64,000 nucleotides of DNA, from contig NZ_PDVP01000001.1 in NCBI RefSeq assembly GCF_002727065.1, forward strand, positions 310,001 to 374,000, read 5' to 3'. Numbering within the stretch: the stretch's first letter is position 1; each line of letters opens with the position of its first letter. This document shows, one piece after another, positions 9,124 through 21,282 of the stretch. This DNA is from Zhengella mangrovi (GTDB taxonomy: Bacteria; Pseudomonadota; Alphaproteobacteria; Rhizobiales; Rhizobiaceae). The notes under the pieces are model-generated. The model ran no database searches. It saw nothing but the letters and a program-made list of their open reading frames with translations, and was not told the origin of the DNA. The translations under genes and the position numbers were made by a program.

Positions 9124-9151
9124 AAAAGCCGGGCCTCGAGCCCGGCTTTTT
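9124..9151 (+). terminator. bidirectional rho-independent terminator
   Basis: The arms GCCGGGC (9128-9134) and GCCCGGC (9140-9146) are flanked by AAAA and TTTTT, so the hairpin can stop transcription from the L,D-transpeptidase gene (plus) and from the NfuA-like gene (minus). Confidence 0.85.
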
Positions 9152-9179
9152 CATGCGACGAGGCAGCCGTGGCCCGGTA

Positions 9180-9755
9180 TCAGGCCACCTGCTCGACCTG
9201 CTCCACTTCCGGTACGAAATGGCGCAGCAGGTTCTGGATGCCATGCTTGAGCGTGGCCGTCGACGACGGGCAGCCCGCGCAGGCGCCCTTCATGTGCAGG
9301 TAGACAGTACCGTTCTCGAACCCGCGGAAAGTGATGTCACCCCCGTCCTGGGCGACGGCCGGCCGCACGCGCGTGTCGAGCAGTTCCTTGATGGTCACCA
9401 CCAGGTCCTCATCGGCCTTGTCGTAGAACTCTTCGCCCGAAGCGAGATCCGCCCCGGCGCCTTCGTCGGCGGCCATGACCGGCGCGCCGGTCATGAAATG
9501 CTCCATGATCGCGCCGAGAACGGCCGGCTTGATGTGCTGCCAGTCCGGACCCTCGTCCTTGGTCACGGTCACGAAATCATAGCCGAAGAATACGCCGGTC
9601 ACGCCCGGCACGCCGAAGAGGCGCGCGGCGAGCGGCGAACGGGCCTCCGCGGTCTCGCTGTCGCGGAAATCCGCGGTACCATCCGCAAGGACAACCTGTC
9701 CCGGCAGGAATTTGAGCGTCGCCGGATTTGGCGTCGCTTCCGTCTGGATGAACAT
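9180..9755 (-). CDS. NifU/Nfu family iron-sulfur scaffold protein
   Basis: This 191-residue protein combines an N-terminal Nfu scaffold domain (MFIQTEATPNPATLKFLPG) with a C-terminal NifU-type domain. The cluster-binding CxxC appears as GACAGCPSS near residue 160, preceded by RPAVAQDGGDITF. Proteins of this layout accept a 4Fe-4S cluster and deliver it to target enzymes in the cytoplasm. The start at 9755 is supported by GGAGG seven bases upstream and by the conserved beginning of the family. It is the last gene of the minus-strand series murJ, trpS, uspA, nfu, and a bidirectional terminator lies just beyond its end. Confidence 0.92.
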   Translation of the reverse strand: MFIQTEATPNPATLKFLPGQVVLADGTADFRDSETAEARSPLAARLFGVPGVTGVFFGYDFVTVTKDEGPDWQHIKPAVLGAIMEHFMTGAPVMAADEGAGADLASGEEFYDKADEDLVVTIKELLDTRVRPAVAQDGGDITFRGFENGTVYLHMKGACAGCPSSTATLKHGIQNLLRHFVPEVEQVEQVA

Positions 9756-9864
9756 GTCAAAACCTCCATGCGTCCTGCGGGTCAAGGTCCGCAGACCGTA
9801 TCATCGGGGTTCGTTTAGAACCATTCCAAATGTAAGGCGGTGCGAGGCGAACGGCAAGTACGCC

Positions 9865-10356
9865 TCACGCCAGGCTTTCGATATCCTCGTCGGTCACGCT
9901 GGCCGGCACGACCGTTACCGGGATCGGGAAGGGCGCACCCTTGCCCGCGACCGACGCGACTAACGGGCCCGGACCTTCCGTCGAGGTTCCGGCGGCCAGC
10001 ACGAGGATGGCAATGTCCTGGTCCTCTTCGATCAGCGCATGGATCTGCTCGGACTTCTTGCCTTCGCGAATCACCAGTTCCGGCTCGATCCCGAGCGAGG
10101 CCCGAATCCGCTCCGCCTGCGAGTTGAGGGCCTCGTTGGCCGCGGCTTCGCTTTCTTCGCGCATGATCTGCTCGACGCCGAGCCAGTGCTGGAAATCCCC
10201 CGGCTCGATCACGTAGACCAGCACCAGCGCGCCGCTCGTGTTCAGCGCCCGCCGCCCGGCATAGGCGACCGCGCGCTCGCATTCCGGTGTTCCGTCAATG
10301 ACCGCAAGAAACTTGCGACGATGCCCCGCCTCGTGGCTCAGCCGTCTCGAGACCAT
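9865..10356 (-). CDS. universal stress protein, UspA family
   Basis: A 163-residue cytoplasmic protein with the UspA fold. It opens with KFLAVIDGTPECERAVAYAGRR and has the later segment IHALIEEDQDIAILVLAAG. The nucleotide-binding GxxG-9-G(S/T) signature of ATP-binding members is not clear: the region reads LAAGTSTEGPGPL, so ATP binding is uncertain. The start at 10356 (MVSRRLSHEAG) is chosen because the domain begins shortly after it; the open frame upstream lacks protein-like content. It lies between trpS and the Nfu gene on the same strand. Confidence 0.85.
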   Translation of the reverse strand: MVSRRLSHEAGHRRKFLAVIDGTPECERAVAYAGRRALNTSGALVLVYVIEPGDFQHWLGVEQIMREESEAAANEALNSQAERIRASLGIEPELVIREGKKSEQIHALIEEDQDIAILVLAAGTSTEGPGPLVASVAGKGAPFPIPVTVVPASVTDEDIESLA

Positions 10357-10480
10357 GCTTGAATGTCCTGTTCTTACCCTCTCGCGGGACGCACATTGCC
10401 ATTGCCGGCACGCCGCGGCAAGCAGGGCTGCCACCGCCGGACGCCATGGCCCCGCGGTCCGTCCCGGCCACCTCCGGCGA

Positions 10481-11548
10481 TCAGTTGGTCAGCAGCCCCA
10501 TGATCTTGCGCACGTCGCGCATCGTCGGCTCGGCCAGTGCCGATGCCCGCTCGCCGCCGTCGCGCAGCACCTGGTCAATGTGGCTGCGATCCGCCATCAG
10601 GCGGCGCATCTCGCCAGCGATCGGGTCGAGCTTGGCGACGGCGAGATCGGCGAGCGCCGGCTTGAACTCGGAGAACTGCTTGCCGCCGAAATCGCGCAGC
10701 ACATCCTCGCGGCTCATGTCGTTGAGCGCGGCATAGATGCCCACAAGGTTGGCTGCCTCCGGCCGCCCTTCGAGGCCCTGGACCTCGGAGGGAAGCGCGT
10801 CCGGATCGGTCTTGGCCTTGCGGATCTTGCGCGCAATCGCCTCTGCCTCGTCGGTCAGGTTGATGCGCGACAGGTCGGACGGATCGGACTTCGACATCTT
10901 TTTCGTACCGTCGCGCAGGCTCATCACGCGCGCCGCCGGGCCCTCGATGATCGGTTCGGTGATCGGGAAATAGCCGTTGACCACTTCCTCGCCGACCTTC
11001 ATCTCCACCCCGAGCCCGAGGTCCGCAATGCGGTCGGAATAATCGTTGTTGAATTTCTGGGCGATATCGCGCGTCAGTTCCAGGTGCTGCTTCTGGTCAT
11101 CGCCCACCGGAACGTGCGTCGCACGGTAGACGAGGATATCGGCGGCCATCAGGTTGGGATAGGCGAACAGGCCGACCGAGGCGTTTTCGCGGTCCTTGCC
11201 GGCCTTTTCCTTGAACTGCGTCATGCGGTTGAGCCAGCCCATCCGCGCCACGCAGTTGAACACCCAGGCCAGTTCGGCGTGCTGGACGACGCGCGACTGG
11301 TTGAAGACGATGTGCTTGCTGGGGTCGATGCCGGCAGCGAGATAGGCGGCGGCGACCGAGCGCGTGGCGGCCATCAGGTCGGCCGGATCCTGCCACACGG
11401 TAATGGCATGCATGTCGACGACGCAGTAGATGCACTCGTGGCTGTCCTGCAGCGCGACGAACTTGCGGATGGCGCCGAGGTAGTTGCCGAGCGTGAGATT
11501 GCCGGTCGGCTGGACGCCGGAAAAGACGAGGGGCTTGAAGCTGCTCAT
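10481..11548 (-). CDS. trpS: tryptophan--tRNA ligase
   Basis: TrpRS charges tRNA-Trp. The 355-residue length is typical of bacterial class I enzymes. The HIGH-equivalent region reads [17 protein letters not shown] near the N-terminus and the KMSKS loop is intact as [11 protein letters not shown] about two thirds along. [10 protein letters not shown] and the [16 protein letters not shown] segment also fit. The start is placed at 11548 ([11 protein letters not shown]), directly before the conserved first strand. It follows murJ on the same strand after about 150 bases, so it may be cotranscribed or have its own promoter. Confidence 0.96.
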   Translation of the reverse strand: MSSFKPLVFSGVQPTGNLTLGNYLGAIRKFVALQDSHECIYCVVDMHAITVWQDPADLMAATRSVAAAYLAAGIDPSKHIVFNQSRVVQHAELAWVFNCVARMGWLNRMTQFKEKAGKDRENASVGLFAYPNLMAADILVYRATHVPVGDDQKQHLELTRDIAQKFNNDYSDRIADLGLGVEMKVGEEVVNGYFPITEPIIEGPAARVMSLRDGTKKMSKSDPSDLSRINLTDEAEAIARKIRKAKTDPDALPSEVQGLEGRPEAANLVGIYAALNDMSREDVLRDFGGKQFSEFKPALADLAVAKLDPIAGEMRRLMADRSHIDQVLRDGGERASALAEPTMRDVRKIMGLLTN

Positions 11549-11699
11549 GGGCGTGAGGTCCTGTGAAGCTGGTGGAGGGCTCCGGCGCGGCACCATGCCC
11601 CGCAGGCGTTTCGGCCCGGCTTATGGCCGAGCCGGCGGGCCGGATCAAGCCCTGTGCAAGCATGCCTGTCCAAGTGTTGCCGGATGTTGCCGGAAAGCG

Positions 11700-13283
11700 T
11701 CAGCCTTCGGACTTTGCCGCCGTCTTGCGCCGCCGCCGCAGCGCGCCCGTCAGCTCCCGCCGGTCGAGGCCGCCGGTCAGGATGACGAGGCCGAAATAGA
11801 CGACCATGGCCACCAGCACGGTTCCGGCCGTTGCCGCGAGGCGGACGCCGAGCGAGGGGCTGGCAAACCAGTCCGGCAGCGCCTGTTGCATGGCGTAGAC
11901 GATCGCCCCCATCACGGCCGCTGAGACGACGATCATGATCACCCGCCGCAGCGTGGTCGGTGACGGCCGGAAATCGTTCCGGCGCCAGAGCGTGCCGGCG
12001 AGGAGGACGAAGTTGACCCAGGCCGAGATGGCGGTCGCCGCAGCGATGGCGACATGGCCGAGCGATGTGAAGAAGACAAGCGAAAAGCCGATGTTGACCG
12101 CCACGGCGACAATGGAGAACCAGAGCGGCGTCTTCATGTCCTCGCGGGCAAAATAGGCCGGCTGGAAGACCTTGATCAGCACGTAGGCCGGCAGGCCCGC
12201 GGCGAAGGCGGCCAGTGCCTGCGAGGTCAGCCGCGTCGTCTCGGCGGTGAAGGCGCCGCGCTCGTAGAGCAGGTTGACCAGCGGATCCGGCATGACCATG
12301 AAGCCGACGGCGGCCGGCAGCGTCAGGCCGAGCGCGAATTCCAGGCTGCGGTTCTGCAGGTGCTGGGCCTCGCGGTCGTCCTTGGCCGCCAGCGCCCGGG
12401 CCAGTTCGGGCAGCAGAACGACCCCGATGGCAATGCCGATCACGCCGAGCGGCAACTGGTTGATTCGGTCGGCGTAGTTCAGCAGCGCGATGGCGCCATC
12501 CTGCGCCGAGGCGATGATGCGGCCGACCATGATGTTGATCTGCACCACGCCGCCGGTGATGATCGCTGGCCCCATCAGCGCCAGCAGCCGCTTGACCTCC
12601 GGCGTGAGCGACGGCCGGATGAGACGCAGCGTCAGCCCCTCGCGCGCAACGCCCGTGGCCAGCAGGCCAAGCTGCGCGAAGCCCGATGCGAAGACGCCCC
12701 AGGCCATCCAGTAGCCGGTCGCCGCCGGCGCGGCGCCGAGCCAGAGCGCCGCGGCCACCACAGCGACGAGGATCACGTTGAGCAGCACCGGCACTATGGC
12801 AGCAAGGAAATAGCGGCGCAGCGAGTTCAGGATGCCGGAGAACATCGCCACGAGCGACATGCAGAACAGGTACGGGAACATGATCCGTGTCATGTCCACC
12901 GTCATGGCGAACTTGTCGGGAGTGTCGGCGAAAAGCGGCGCGACAACCGTGGCGACAAGGCCGGGCATGAAGAGGATGGCAAGGCCGGACAGCAGCAGCA
13001 GGACGGCCGAGAGCGCTGCCAGCACCTGTTCGGCGAACCGCCGCGCGCCCTCCAGTCCGCCCCGCTCGACCTCCTTGGCGAACAGCGGCACGAAGGCGGA
13101 GTTGAACGCGCCTTCCGCGAACAGCCGCCGGAACAGGTTGGGAAAGCCAAAGGCGGCATAGAAGGCGTCGGCGACCGGCCCGGCGCCAAGCGCGGCGCCG
13201 ATCAGCGCCTCGCGCGCAAAGCCCAGGACACGGCTCGCCATCGTTGCGGCGCCGACGCTGGCGAATTTCTTGACGAGACTCAT
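11700..13283 (-). CDS. murJ: lipid II flippase MurJ
   Basis: MurJ (MviN) moves lipid II across the inner membrane for peptidoglycan synthesis. The protein has 527 residues and about fourteen membrane segments, and begins with the characteristic MSLVKKFASVGAATMASRVLGFAR-like opening, including the conserved arginines of the first helix. AEGAFNSAFVPLF and FQPAYFAREDMKTP are further family hallmarks. The C-terminus is basic (RRRRKTAAKSEG). It starts 31 bases after glnD ends on the same strand, consistent with a glnD-murJ operon as seen in many Hyphomicrobiales. Confidence 0.96.
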   Translation of the reverse strand: MSLVKKFASVGAATMASRVLGFAREALIGAALGAGPVADAFYAAFGFPNLFRRLFAEGAFNSAFVPLFAKEVERGGLEGARRFAEQVLAALSAVLLLLSGLAILFMPGLVATVVAPLFADTPDKFAMTVDMTRIMFPYLFCMSLVAMFSGILNSLRRYFLAAIVPVLLNVILVAVVAAALWLGAAPAATGYWMAWGVFASGFAQLGLLATGVAREGLTLRLIRPSLTPEVKRLLALMGPAIITGGVVQINIMVGRIIASAQDGAIALLNYADRINQLPLGVIGIAIGVVLLPELARALAAKDDREAQHLQNRSLEFALGLTLPAAVGFMVMPDPLVNLLYERGAFTAETTRLTSQALAAFAAGLPAYVLIKVFQPAYFAREDMKTPLWFSIVAVAVNIGFSLVFFTSLGHVAIAAATAISAWVNFVLLAGTLWRRNDFRPSPTTLRRVIMIVVSAAVMGAIVYAMQQALPDWFASPSLGVRLAATAGTVLVAMVVYFGLVILTGGLDRRELTGALRRRRKTAAKSEG

Positions 13284-13314
13284 GGCCTGGAAGCCCCCCG
13301 GAGAGCCGAACGGC

Positions 13315-16110
13315 TCATGTCATCGCTGCCGATCGCGGCTTGTTTGTGGCGGCATTGCCCTCCAGGACGCCGGTAAGCGCCGCCTTGATCCGGGCCTGGC
13401 GGGTGGGGTTCTCGATCTTGTGACCGACGAGGTCGGTGACATAGAACGTGTCGACCACCTTCTCGCCGAAGGTCGTGATGTGGGCCGAGGCGATGTCGAG
13501 CGACAGGTCGGCGATCGCGCCGGTCAGTTCGGAGAGCAGGCCCGGGCGGTCCAGGCCCTCCACCTCGATCACGGAAAACTTGTGCGAAAGCGTGTTGCGC
13601 ACCTCGGCGACCGGCGGAATGCGGAACGCCTTGGACCTGCGCTTCGGCTTGGTCTTCTTCTCGATCATGTCCGGCAGCCGCGTCTTTCCGGCGAGCGCCT
13701 CCTCGATCAGCTTGCCGACCCGCGCGGCGCGCCGCAGTTCGTCCTCGTCCTGGTCGAACTCCCTGTTGACCAGGATCGTGTCCAGCGCGCGTCCGTCGGA
13801 GGTGGTGAAGATCTGCGCGTCGACGATGTTCGCCCCTGCCGCGGCGCAGGCCCCGGCGATGATCGAGAGCAGGCGCGGATGGTCCGGCGTCAGCACGGTG
13901 ATTTCCGTCACCGCCTCGAAGGACAGGGTGCGAACCTCCGTTGCCAATGGCTTGCCGGCCTTCTGGGTCCGGCGGATGAACCGGGCGTGGCGCACCTGGT
14001 CCTCCAGGTCGGTAACGAGATAGTAAGCCGAGTAATGAAGATCGGTATAGGCCTTGATTTCCTCTGGTCCCCAATCGCTGAGGGCATCGGAGAGGCGCTG
14101 GCGGGCCCGCTCGGCGCGCTCGTGCCGCGAGCCTTCCGAGAAGCCGCCGGTCAGCAGCAGCAGCGTCTCGTAGAACAGAGTGCGCAGCAATTGCCCCTTC
14201 CACCCGTTCCAGACGCCCGGGCCGACACCGCGGATGTCGCATACCGTCAGCACGAGGAGGAGTTTCAGCCGTTCGACCGATTGCACCACTGCGGCGAAAT
14301 CCTCGATCGTCTTGCGGTCGTTGAGATCGCGCGATTGTGCCACCATCGACATGGTCAGGTGTTCCTGGACCAGCCAGGCCACCATGTCCGTCTCCGTCGC
14401 GTCGAGACCCATGTGCGGGCAAAGCCGCTTGGCAATGCGCGCGCCGGCCACCGAGTGGTCTTCCGGCCGGCCCTTGGCGATGTCGTGCAGCAGCAGCGCC
14501 GTGTAGAGGATGCGGCGGTTGGCCTTGATTTCCGGGATCAGCTGGCTGGCCAGCGGATGGATGTCGGAGGCTTCGCCTTTCTCGATCGACGACAGCACGC
14601 CGATGCAGCGCAGCAGGTGCTCGTCCACCGTGTAGTGGTGATACATGTTGAACTGCATCATCGCGACGATCTTGCGGAAGTCAGGGATGAGCCGTCCCAG
14701 CAGGCCGGCCTCGTTCATCCGCCGCAGCGTCATTTCCGGGTCGCGGTCCGACGTCAGCACGTCCATGAACAGCCGGTTGCCTTCCTCGTCGCGGCGAAGG
14801 TCGCGGTTGACCAGCTTGAGCGACCGCGTCACGAGCTGCATCGCGTCCGGATGGTATTCCAGGCCATGCTTGTCAGCGAACCAGAACAGCCGGATGAGAT
14901 TGACCGGATCGGTCTCGAACACGTCCTCGCTGGCGATGTTGATCCGGTCGTTGTCGATGATGAAGTCCTGCGTGCCGGGAATCTTTCGCTTGCGCCGGGA
15001 GAACCCGGAAAGAAAGCGGTTGAACCCGGGCGCCTTCTTGGCCTGCTCTTCTTCCAGTTCGGCGCAGAAGATGCGGGTGAGGTCGCCTACGTCCTTGGCG
15101 ACGAGGAAATAGTGCTTCATGAAGCGCTCGACCGCCGAGAGACCCGGCTTGGACTGGTAGGTGAGCCGTTCCGCGACGTCGCGCTGAAGTTCGAAATGCA
15201 GCCGTTCTTCCGGCTTGCCGGTGACGAAATGCATGTGGCAGCGCACCGCCCAGAGAAAATCCTCCGCGCGGCGGAACATGTTGTATTCCTTTCGCGTGAA
15301 GACACCCTTCTCGATCAGCTCTTCTGCGGTGCGGACACGGTAGAAATACTTCCCGATCCAGAACAGCGTGTGCAGGTCGCGCAGGCCACCCTTGCCCTCT
15401 TTCACGTTGGGCTCGACCTTGTAGCGGCTCTCGCCCTGCTTGGCGTGCCGGTCATCCCGTTCCGCCAGCTTCGCCTGCACGTATTCCGCGCCCGTCCCCT
15501 TGACGACCTCCTCGTCGAAGCGGGCCAGCATTTCGTCGCAGAGCGGCTCGTCACCCCACAGGAAACGGGCTTCCAGGATGGCGGTGCGGATGGTGATGTC
15601 GGTGCGCGACAGGCGGATACACTCGTCGATGTTGCGGGTCGCATGGCCCACTTTCAGGCCCATGTCCCACAGCATGTAGAGCATGTATTCGACCACCTGC
15701 TCGCCCCACGGCGTCTGCTTGTAGGGAAGCAGGAAGAGGAGATCGATATCGGAGCCGGGCGCCAGCGTACCGCGGCCGTAGCCGCCGACCGCGATCACCG
15801 CCATGCGCTCGGCCTGGCTGGGGTTCTTGGACCGGTAGACGTGGGTGACGGCGAAGTCGTAGAGAACCCGGATGATCTCGTCCATGACATGCGACAGCCG
15901 GATCGCGCAGGCCGTGCCGCCGCCATCGGCCAGCAGCATCTCCTCGGCCCTCGTCCGCCCGTCTTGGAGTGCGGTCTTCAGCAGCGCAAGCACCTGCGCC
16001 CGGACGGCCAGGTCCGAGCCGTCGCCGTCGGTGCCCGTCAGGGCGGTCAGGGCTTCCCGCAGCTGATCGGCGTCGATCATCTCGTTCAGCTTCAGTGCCA
16101 CTCGGGCCAT
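13315..16110 (-). CDS. glnD: bifunctional uridylyltransferase/uridylyl-removing enzyme GlnD
   Basis: GlnD senses glutamine and adds or removes UMP on PII proteins, setting the nitrogen response. The 931 residues show the nucleotidyltransferase motif [18 protein letters not shown] near residue 110, a central HD domain ([14 protein letters not shown] near residue 530), and two C-terminal ACT domains that bind glutamine ([19 protein letters not shown] and [16 protein letters not shown]). All catalytic signatures are intact, so both activities are expected. It ends 31 bases before murJ, and its start lies 41 bases downstream of maeB. Confidence 0.97.
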   Translation of the reverse strand: MARVALKLNEMIDADQLREALTALTGTDGDGSDLAVRAQVLALLKTALQDGRTRAEEMLLADGGGTACAIRLSHVMDEIIRVLYDFAVTHVYRSKNPSQAERMAVIAVGGYGRGTLAPGSDIDLLFLLPYKQTPWGEQVVEYMLYMLWDMGLKVGHATRNIDECIRLSRTDITIRTAILEARFLWGDEPLCDEMLARFDEEVVKGTGAEYVQAKLAERDDRHAKQGESRYKVEPNVKEGKGGLRDLHTLFWIGKYFYRVRTAEELIEKGVFTRKEYNMFRRAEDFLWAVRCHMHFVTGKPEERLHFELQRDVAERLTYQSKPGLSAVERFMKHYFLVAKDVGDLTRIFCAELEEEQAKKAPGFNRFLSGFSRRKRKIPGTQDFIIDNDRINIASEDVFETDPVNLIRLFWFADKHGLEYHPDAMQLVTRSLKLVNRDLRRDEEGNRLFMDVLTSDRDPEMTLRRMNEAGLLGRLIPDFRKIVAMMQFNMYHHYTVDEHLLRCIGVLSSIEKGEASDIHPLASQLIPEIKANRRILYTALLLHDIAKGRPEDHSVAGARIAKRLCPHMGLDATETDMVAWLVQEHLTMSMVAQSRDLNDRKTIEDFAAVVQSVERLKLLLVLTVCDIRGVGPGVWNGWKGQLLRTLFYETLLLLTGGFSEGSRHERAERARQRLSDALSDWGPEEIKAYTDLHYSAYYLVTDLEDQVRHARFIRRTQKAGKPLATEVRTLSFEAVTEITVLTPDHPRLLSIIAGACAAAGANIVDAQIFTTSDGRALDTILVNREFDQDEDELRRAARVGKLIEEALAGKTRLPDMIEKKTKPKRRSKAFRIPPVAEVRNTLSHKFSVIEVEGLDRPGLLSELTGAIADLSLDIASAHITTFGEKVVDTFYVTDLVGHKIENPTRQARIKAALTGVLEGNAATNKPRSAAMT

Positions 16111-16151
16111 GGATGCGGGTCCTTGTCCGGTCTTGCGCGCGGGCGGCGCGC

Positions 16152-18437
16152 TCAGTTGGCGGCGTTGTAGGCGGCGATCGCCGCCATGTTGACGATGTCG
16201 GAATCCTTGGCGTTCATCGGGACGATCTGCACCGACTTGTCCAGGCCCACCAGCAGCGGCCCGATGACGGTCGAGCCGCCCAGCTCCTGCAGCATCTTCG
16301 TGGCGATGGATGCCGAGTGGAAGGCCGGCATGACCAGCACGTTGGCCGGGCCCGACAGGCGGATGAACGGATATTGCTCCATCAGCGCCTCGTTGAGCGC
16401 CACGTCGGCGGCCATCTCGCCATCGTACTCGAAGTCGACGCGCCGCTTGTCGAGGATCTGCACCGCCTCGCGCACCCGGTCGGAACGCTCGCCGCGCGGA
16501 TGGCCGAAGGTCGAATAGGCGAGCATCGCCACGCGCGGCTCATAGCCCATGCGCCGGGCCATTTCGGCGGCTTCCTCGGCAATGTCGGCGAGCTGTTCCG
16601 ACGACGGCATGTCATGCACCGCCGTGTCGGCGACCAGCACCGTGCGGCCGCGGCACAGGGCCAGCGAAATGCCGATCATGCGATGGCCGGACCGGGCGTC
16701 GATGACCCGGCAGACGTCTTCCAGCACTGTCGAGTAGTTGCGGGTCACGCCGGACACCATGGCGTCGGCATCGCCGAGCGCCACCATCGACGCGCCGAAG
16801 TGGTTGCGGTCGTTGTTGATCATCCGCTGGCAGTCACGGAACAGGTAGCCCTTGCGCTGCAGCCGCTTGTAGAGGAATTCGGCGTAATCGGAATTGCGGC
16901 TGGAAAGGCGCGCGTTGACGATCTCGATGCCCGGGCGGTCGAGATCGACGCCGGCTTCGGCAGCGGTCTGGCGCATCTGCTCCTCGCGTCCGAGCAGGAT
17001 CGCCGTTCCGAGCCGCTGGTTCACGTAGGCGATGGCCGCGCGCATCACCTGCTCCTCCTCGCCCTCGGCGAAGACGACGCGCTTGGGCTGGCGCCGGACC
17101 CGCTCGTAGATGCGCTGCAGCGTCGATGCGATCGGGTCGCGCCGCGCCGACAGTTGCTGCGCGTAGGCTTCCAGGTCGAGGATCGGCATCCGCGCCACGC
17201 CGCTGTCCATGGCCGCCTTGGCCACGGCCACCGGAATGGCCGAGATCAGCCGCGGGTCGAAGGGCACCGGGATGATGTATTGCGGACCGAACTGCGGCCG
17301 CGTGCCGCCATAGGCCGCTGCCACGTCGTCGGGCACGTCCTCGCGCGCCAGTTCCGCCAGCGCATGCACGGCGGCGATCTTCATCTCCTCGTTGATGGTG
17401 GTCGCCCGCACGTCCAGCGCGCCGCGGAAGATGTAGGGGAAGCCGAGCACGTTGTTGACCTGGTTGGGATAGTCCGACCGGCCCGTCGCCATGATGGCGT
17501 CGTCACGCAGTTCCGCCACTTCCTCGGGGCTGATCTCCGGATCGGGGTTCGCCATGGCGAAGATGATCGGGTCCTTGGCCATCGAGGACACCATGTCGGG
17601 CGTCAGCGCGCCCTTCGCCGACAGGCCGAAGAAGACATCCGCGCCCTGGATGGCGTCGGCGAGCGTGCGCGCATCCGTTTTCACGGCATGGGCCGATTTC
17701 CACTGGTTCATGCCGTCCGTGCGGCCCTGGAAGATGACGCCCTTCGTGTCGCAGAGGATCACGTTTTCCGGCGGCATGCCCATTGCCTTGATCAGTTCGA
17801 TGCAGGCGATCGCTGCCGCACCGGCGCCATTGCAGACCAGCTTCGCGGTCTTCAGGTCGCGGCCCGTCAGGTGCAGCGCGTTCACGAGGCCCGCCGCCGC
17901 GATGATGGCTGTCCCGTGCTGGTCGTCGTGGAAGACCGGGATGTCCATGATCTCCCGCAGCCGCTGCTCGATGATGAAGCAGTCCGGTGCCTTGATGTCC
18001 TCCAGGTTGATGCCGCCGAAGGAGGGGCCGAGGAAACGCACGCAGTTGACGAACTCGTCGACATCCTGGGTATCCACTTCCAGGTCGATGGAATCGACGT
18101 CGGCGAAACGCTTGAACAGCACCGACTTGCCTTCCATCACCGGCTTGGAAGCCAGCGCACCGAGGTTGCCCAGCCCCAGGATCGCCGTCCCGTTCGAAAT
18201 GACGGCCACCATGTTGCCGCGCGTGGTGTAGTCGAAGGCGCGGCTCGGATCTTCCGCGATCGCCTTGACCGGCACCGCGACACCCGGCGAATAGGCCAGG
18301 CTCAGGTCGCGCTGCGTCGCCATCGGCTTGGATGGCGTGATCTCCAGCTTGCCGGGACGCCCGCGTGCGTGAAAGTCGAGTGCCTCCTGTGGAGTGACTG
18401 TCGTACCGGCCTGTCGGGGTTTGCGAGATATGGGCAT
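16152..18437 (-). CDS. maeB: malic enzyme with C-terminal phosphotransacetylase-like domain
   Basis: This 761-residue enzyme oxidatively decarboxylates malate to pyruvate. Residues about 20-430 form the malic enzyme part ([48 protein letters not shown]). The C-terminal 330 residues are a phosphotransacetylase-like domain, the standard arrangement in Sinorhizobium DME and TME (about 770 residues), where that domain is regulatory rather than catalytic. NADP or NAD preference cannot be assigned from reading alone. The start at 18437 ([11 protein letters not shown]) is preferred over an in-frame upstream ATG in the divergent mutS promoter region. Confidence 0.93.
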   Translation of the reverse strand: MPISRKPRQAGTTVTPQEALDFHARGRPGKLEITPSKPMATQRDLSLAYSPGVAVPVKAIAEDPSRAFDYTTRGNMVAVISNGTAILGLGNLGALASKPVMEGKSVLFKRFADVDSIDLEVDTQDVDEFVNCVRFLGPSFGGINLEDIKAPDCFIIEQRLREIMDIPVFHDDQHGTAIIAAAGLVNALHLTGRDLKTAKLVCNGAGAAAIACIELIKAMGMPPENVILCDTKGVIFQGRTDGMNQWKSAHAVKTDARTLADAIQGADVFFGLSAKGALTPDMVSSMAKDPIIFAMANPDPEISPEEVAELRDDAIMATGRSDYPNQVNNVLGFPYIFRGALDVRATTINEEMKIAAVHALAELAREDVPDDVAAAYGGTRPQFGPQYIIPVPFDPRLISAIPVAVAKAAMDSGVARMPILDLEAYAQQLSARRDPIASTLQRIYERVRRQPKRVVFAEGEEEQVMRAAIAYVNQRLGTAILLGREEQMRQTAAEAGVDLDRPGIEIVNARLSSRNSDYAEFLYKRLQRKGYLFRDCQRMINNDRNHFGASMVALGDADAMVSGVTRNYSTVLEDVCRVIDARSGHRMIGISLALCRGRTVLVADTAVHDMPSSEQLADIAEEAAEMARRMGYEPRVAMLAYSTFGHPRGERSDRVREAVQILDKRRVDFEYDGEMAADVALNEALMEQYPFIRLSGPANVLVMPAFHSASIATKMLQELGGSTVIGPLLVGLDKSVQIVPMNAKDSDIVNMAAIAAYNAAN

Positions 18438-18544
18438 GGGCGTTTCCGGAAGTTTTTGCTGTGGAGCAGTCTCGATAAGGCTACACATCTGCGCTGTAAA
18501 TCGCCAAACGGGAATTTAGGCTCAGCAACAGGGAGCTTTCCGCC

Positions 18545-21277
18545 TTGACGCCGGACGCCACAAGCACAGAACCCCATCCCCATCAGCTTGACCGGCTCGG
18601 GTCGCCCGAGAGCCTGTCGTCGGCAACGCCGATGATGGAGCAGTTCATCGAGATCAAGATGGCCAATCCGGATTCGCTCCTGTTCTACCGGATGGGCGAT
18701 TTCTACGAATTGTTCTTCGCCGATGCCGAGATCGCCGCCCGCACACTCGGCATCACGCTGACCCGTCGCGGCAAGCACATGGGCGAGGACATTCCCATGT
18801 GCGGCGTGCCGGTCCATGCCGCCGACGACTACCTGCAGAAGCTGATTGCCGCCGGGCATCGTGTCGCCGTCTGCGAGCAGGTCGAGGATCCCGCCGAAGC
18901 CAGGAAGCGCGGCTCGAAATCGGTCGTCCGCCGCGATGTCATCCGCCTGGTCACGCCCGGCACGCTGACCGAGGAAAAGCTGCTTGACCCGGCGACCTCC
19001 AACCACCTGGCGGCCCTGGGGCGTGTCAGGGGCGAGGGTTACGCGCTGGCCTGGGCGGACATGTCGACCGGCGATTTCCGCGTGGCCGCCCTCGGAGAAG
19101 GCGCGCTGGCAGCCGAAATCGCCCGCGTCGATCCGCGCGAACTGGTTGTCGCCGACCCGCTGTTCCATGATCCCGACTTGCGCCCGCTGTTCGATGTGCT
19201 GGGCCGGGTGGTCAACCCGCAGCCGGCCAGCCTCTTCGATTCCGCTGCAGCCGCCGACCGTATCGGTCGCTTCTTCGGCGTTGGCGCACTGGACGGGTTC
19301 GGCCAGTTCTCCCGTGCCGAACTGTCGGCCATTGCCGGCGTCATCGCCTATGTCGAGAAGACGCAGATCGAGGGCCGTCCGCCGCTGGAGCGCCCGCGCC
19401 GCGAGGAAAACGGCGCGGCCATGTATATCGACGCGGCCACGCGAGCCAACCTGGAGCTGTTGCGCACGCTGTCCGGCAGCCGCGACGGCTCGCTGCTCAA
19501 GTCGATCGACCGTACCGTGACCGGCGGCGGCGCGCGCCTGCTGGCGGACCGGCTGACGGCGCCGCTGACCGACCCGCGAGCCATCGCCGCGCGTCAGGAT
19601 TCCGTGGCCTTTTTTCTCGATGACCCGGATTTTTCCGGCCGGCTTCGGGCCTTGCTGAAGGCGGCACCGGACATGCCGCGCGCCTTGACCCGTCTCGCGC
19701 TGGACCGCGGCGGCCCGCGCGATCTCGGCGCCATTCGCGCCGGCCTGGTCGCGGCCGGGGAAGCAGCCGCCCTCCTCGACGAGGCCATCCTGCCCGGTGA
19801 ACTGGAAGCCGCCCGGGGCGCGCTGAGGAGCCTCCCGCAGGCCCTGGGTGACCACCTCGCACGCGCATTGGGAGAGGATTTGCCGCTGCTCAAGCGCGAT
19901 GGCGGCTTCGTGGCCTCGGGCTACCACGGCGAACTGGACGAGATGCGCGCGCTTCGCGACCAGTCGCGCCGGGTGATCGCTGCCATGCAGGCCGATCTGA
20001 TCGAGGAAACCGGGATACGTTCCCTGAAGATCCGGCACAACAACGTGCTGGGCTACTATATCGAGGTCACCGCCAACCATCAGGGCAGCCTCAACGGTAC
20101 GCCGGAGGCCAAGGCGCGCTTCATCCATCGCCAGACCATGGCCAGCGCCATGCGGTTCACCACCACGGAACTGGCCGAACTGGAAAGCCGGATCGCCAAT
20201 GCCGCCGGACGGGCGCTGGAGATCGAGTTGGAGATCTTCGCGGTGCTGGTCGCGGAAACGGTTGCCGCCGCAGAAGCGATCCGCGCCGCGGCCGAAGCCC
20301 TCGCCGTGCTCGACGTCTCCGCGGCGCTCGCCGTTCTGGCCGAAGCCGAGAACTGGACCCGCCCGAAGGTCGATGACAGCCTGGCGTTCGACATAGCCGC
20401 CGGCCGCCATGCCGTTGTCGAGCAGGCGTTGCGCCGCCAGGCGGCCGATCCCTTCGTGGCAAACGACTGTGATCTCTCGCCCGAGACCGACGGCGGAGAC
20501 GGGGCGATCTGGCTCCTGACCGGCCCGAACATGGGCGGCAAGTCCACCTTCCTGCGCCAGAACGCGCTGATCGCCATCCTGGCGCAGATGGGGGCCTGGG
20601 TGCCGGCGGCATCGGCACATGTCGGGGTCGTGGACCGCCTGTTCAGCCGTGTCGGAGCGTCCGACGACCTGGCCCGTGGCCGATCCACCTTCATGGTCGA
20701 AATGGTCGAGACCGCGGCCATCCTCAACCAGGCCGGCCCGCGGTCTCTGGTCATCCTCGACGAGATCGGGCGCGGCACCGCCACGTTCGATGGCCTGTCG
20801 ATTGCCTGGGCCGCACTCGAGTTCCTGCACGACAAGAACCGGTGCCGGGCGATTTTCGCCACCCATTTCCACGAGATGAACGCGCTGACGGCGCGCCTGC
20901 CGCGCCTGCACTCGGTTACGGTGAAGGTGCGCGAGTGGAACGGGGAGGTGATTTTCCTGCACGAGGTCGCGCGCGGCGCCGCCGACCGTTCCTACGGCGT
21001 TCAGGTCGCTCGCCTTGCCGGCCTGCCGGAAGCCGTGGTCGAGCGGGCGCGGGAGGTGCTTGGCAAGCTGGAAGCCGGCGAAACGGCCTCGCCCGCTGCG
21101 CGTCTCGCCGATGACCTGCCGTTGTTCAGCGCCGCTGTCCGGGTGGAGAAACCCGCGCCGAAGAAGGATGACGCGCTGGAGCGCGCGGTGGCGGACCTGC
21201 TCCCCGACGAGATGACGCCGCGCGAGGCGCTGGACGCGCTCTATCGCCTCAAGGCACTGGTGCCGAAGCAGTCCTGA
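18545..21277 (+). CDS. mutS: DNA mismatch repair protein MutS
   Basis: MutS recognises mismatches and starts repair. The 910 residues include the mismatch-binding Phe-x-Glu within [12 protein letters not shown], the clamp region, the Walker A loop GPNMGGKST, and [12 protein letters not shown] in the ATPase domain. The start is taken as TTG at 18545: it has AGGGAG nine bases upstream, and rhizobial MutS proteins carry a similar N-terminal extension before the MMEQFIEIK segment. ATG at 18632 is the alternative. It diverges from maeB and its stop is only six bases from the stop of the convergent olsB gene. Confidence 0.97.
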   Translation: MTPDATSTEPHPHQLDRLGSPESLSSATPMMEQFIEIKMANPDSLLFYRMGDFYELFFADAEIAARTLGITLTRRGKHMGEDIPMCGVPVHAADDYLQKLIAAGHRVAVCEQVEDPAEARKRGSKSVVRRDVIRLVTPGTLTEEKLLDPATSNHLAALGRVRGEGYALAWADMSTGDFRVAALGEGALAAEIARVDPRELVVADPLFHDPDLRPLFDVLGRVVNPQPASLFDSAAAADRIGRFFGVGALDGFGQFSRAELSAIAGVIAYVEKTQIEGRPPLERPRREENGAAMYIDAATRANLELLRTLSGSRDGSLLKSIDRTVTGGGARLLADRLTAPLTDPRAIAARQDSVAFFLDDPDFSGRLRALLKAAPDMPRALTRLALDRGGPRDLGAIRAGLVAAGEAAALLDEAILPGELEAARGALRSLPQALGDHLARALGEDLPLLKRDGGFVASGYHGELDEMRALRDQSRRVIAAMQADLIEETGIRSLKIRHNNVLGYYIEVTANHQGSLNGTPEAKARFIHRQTMASAMRFTTTELAELESRIANAAGRALEIELEIFAVLVAETVAAAEAIRAAAEALAVLDVSAALAVLAEAENWTRPKVDDSLAFDIAAGRHAVVEQALRRQAADPFVANDCDLSPETDGGDGAIWLLTGPNMGGKSTFLRQNALIAILAQMGAWVPAASAHVGVVDRLFSRVGASDDLARGRSTFMVEMVETAAILNQAGPRSLVILDEIGRGTATFDGLSIAWAALEFLHDKNRCRAIFATHFHEMNALTARLPRLHSVTVKVREWNGEVIFLHEVARGAADRSYGVQVARLAGLPEAVVERAREVLGKLEAGETASPAARLADDLPLFSAAVRVEKPAPKKDDALERAVADLLPDEMTPREALDALYRLKALVPKQS

Positions 21278-21282
21278 GCCGG

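Noticed and set aside
13270-16170. 966-codon open frame antisense to glnD
   Set aside because: Stop codons are rare on the opposite strand of GC-rich genes; the predicted protein is His/Arg/Gln rich without recognisable motifs.
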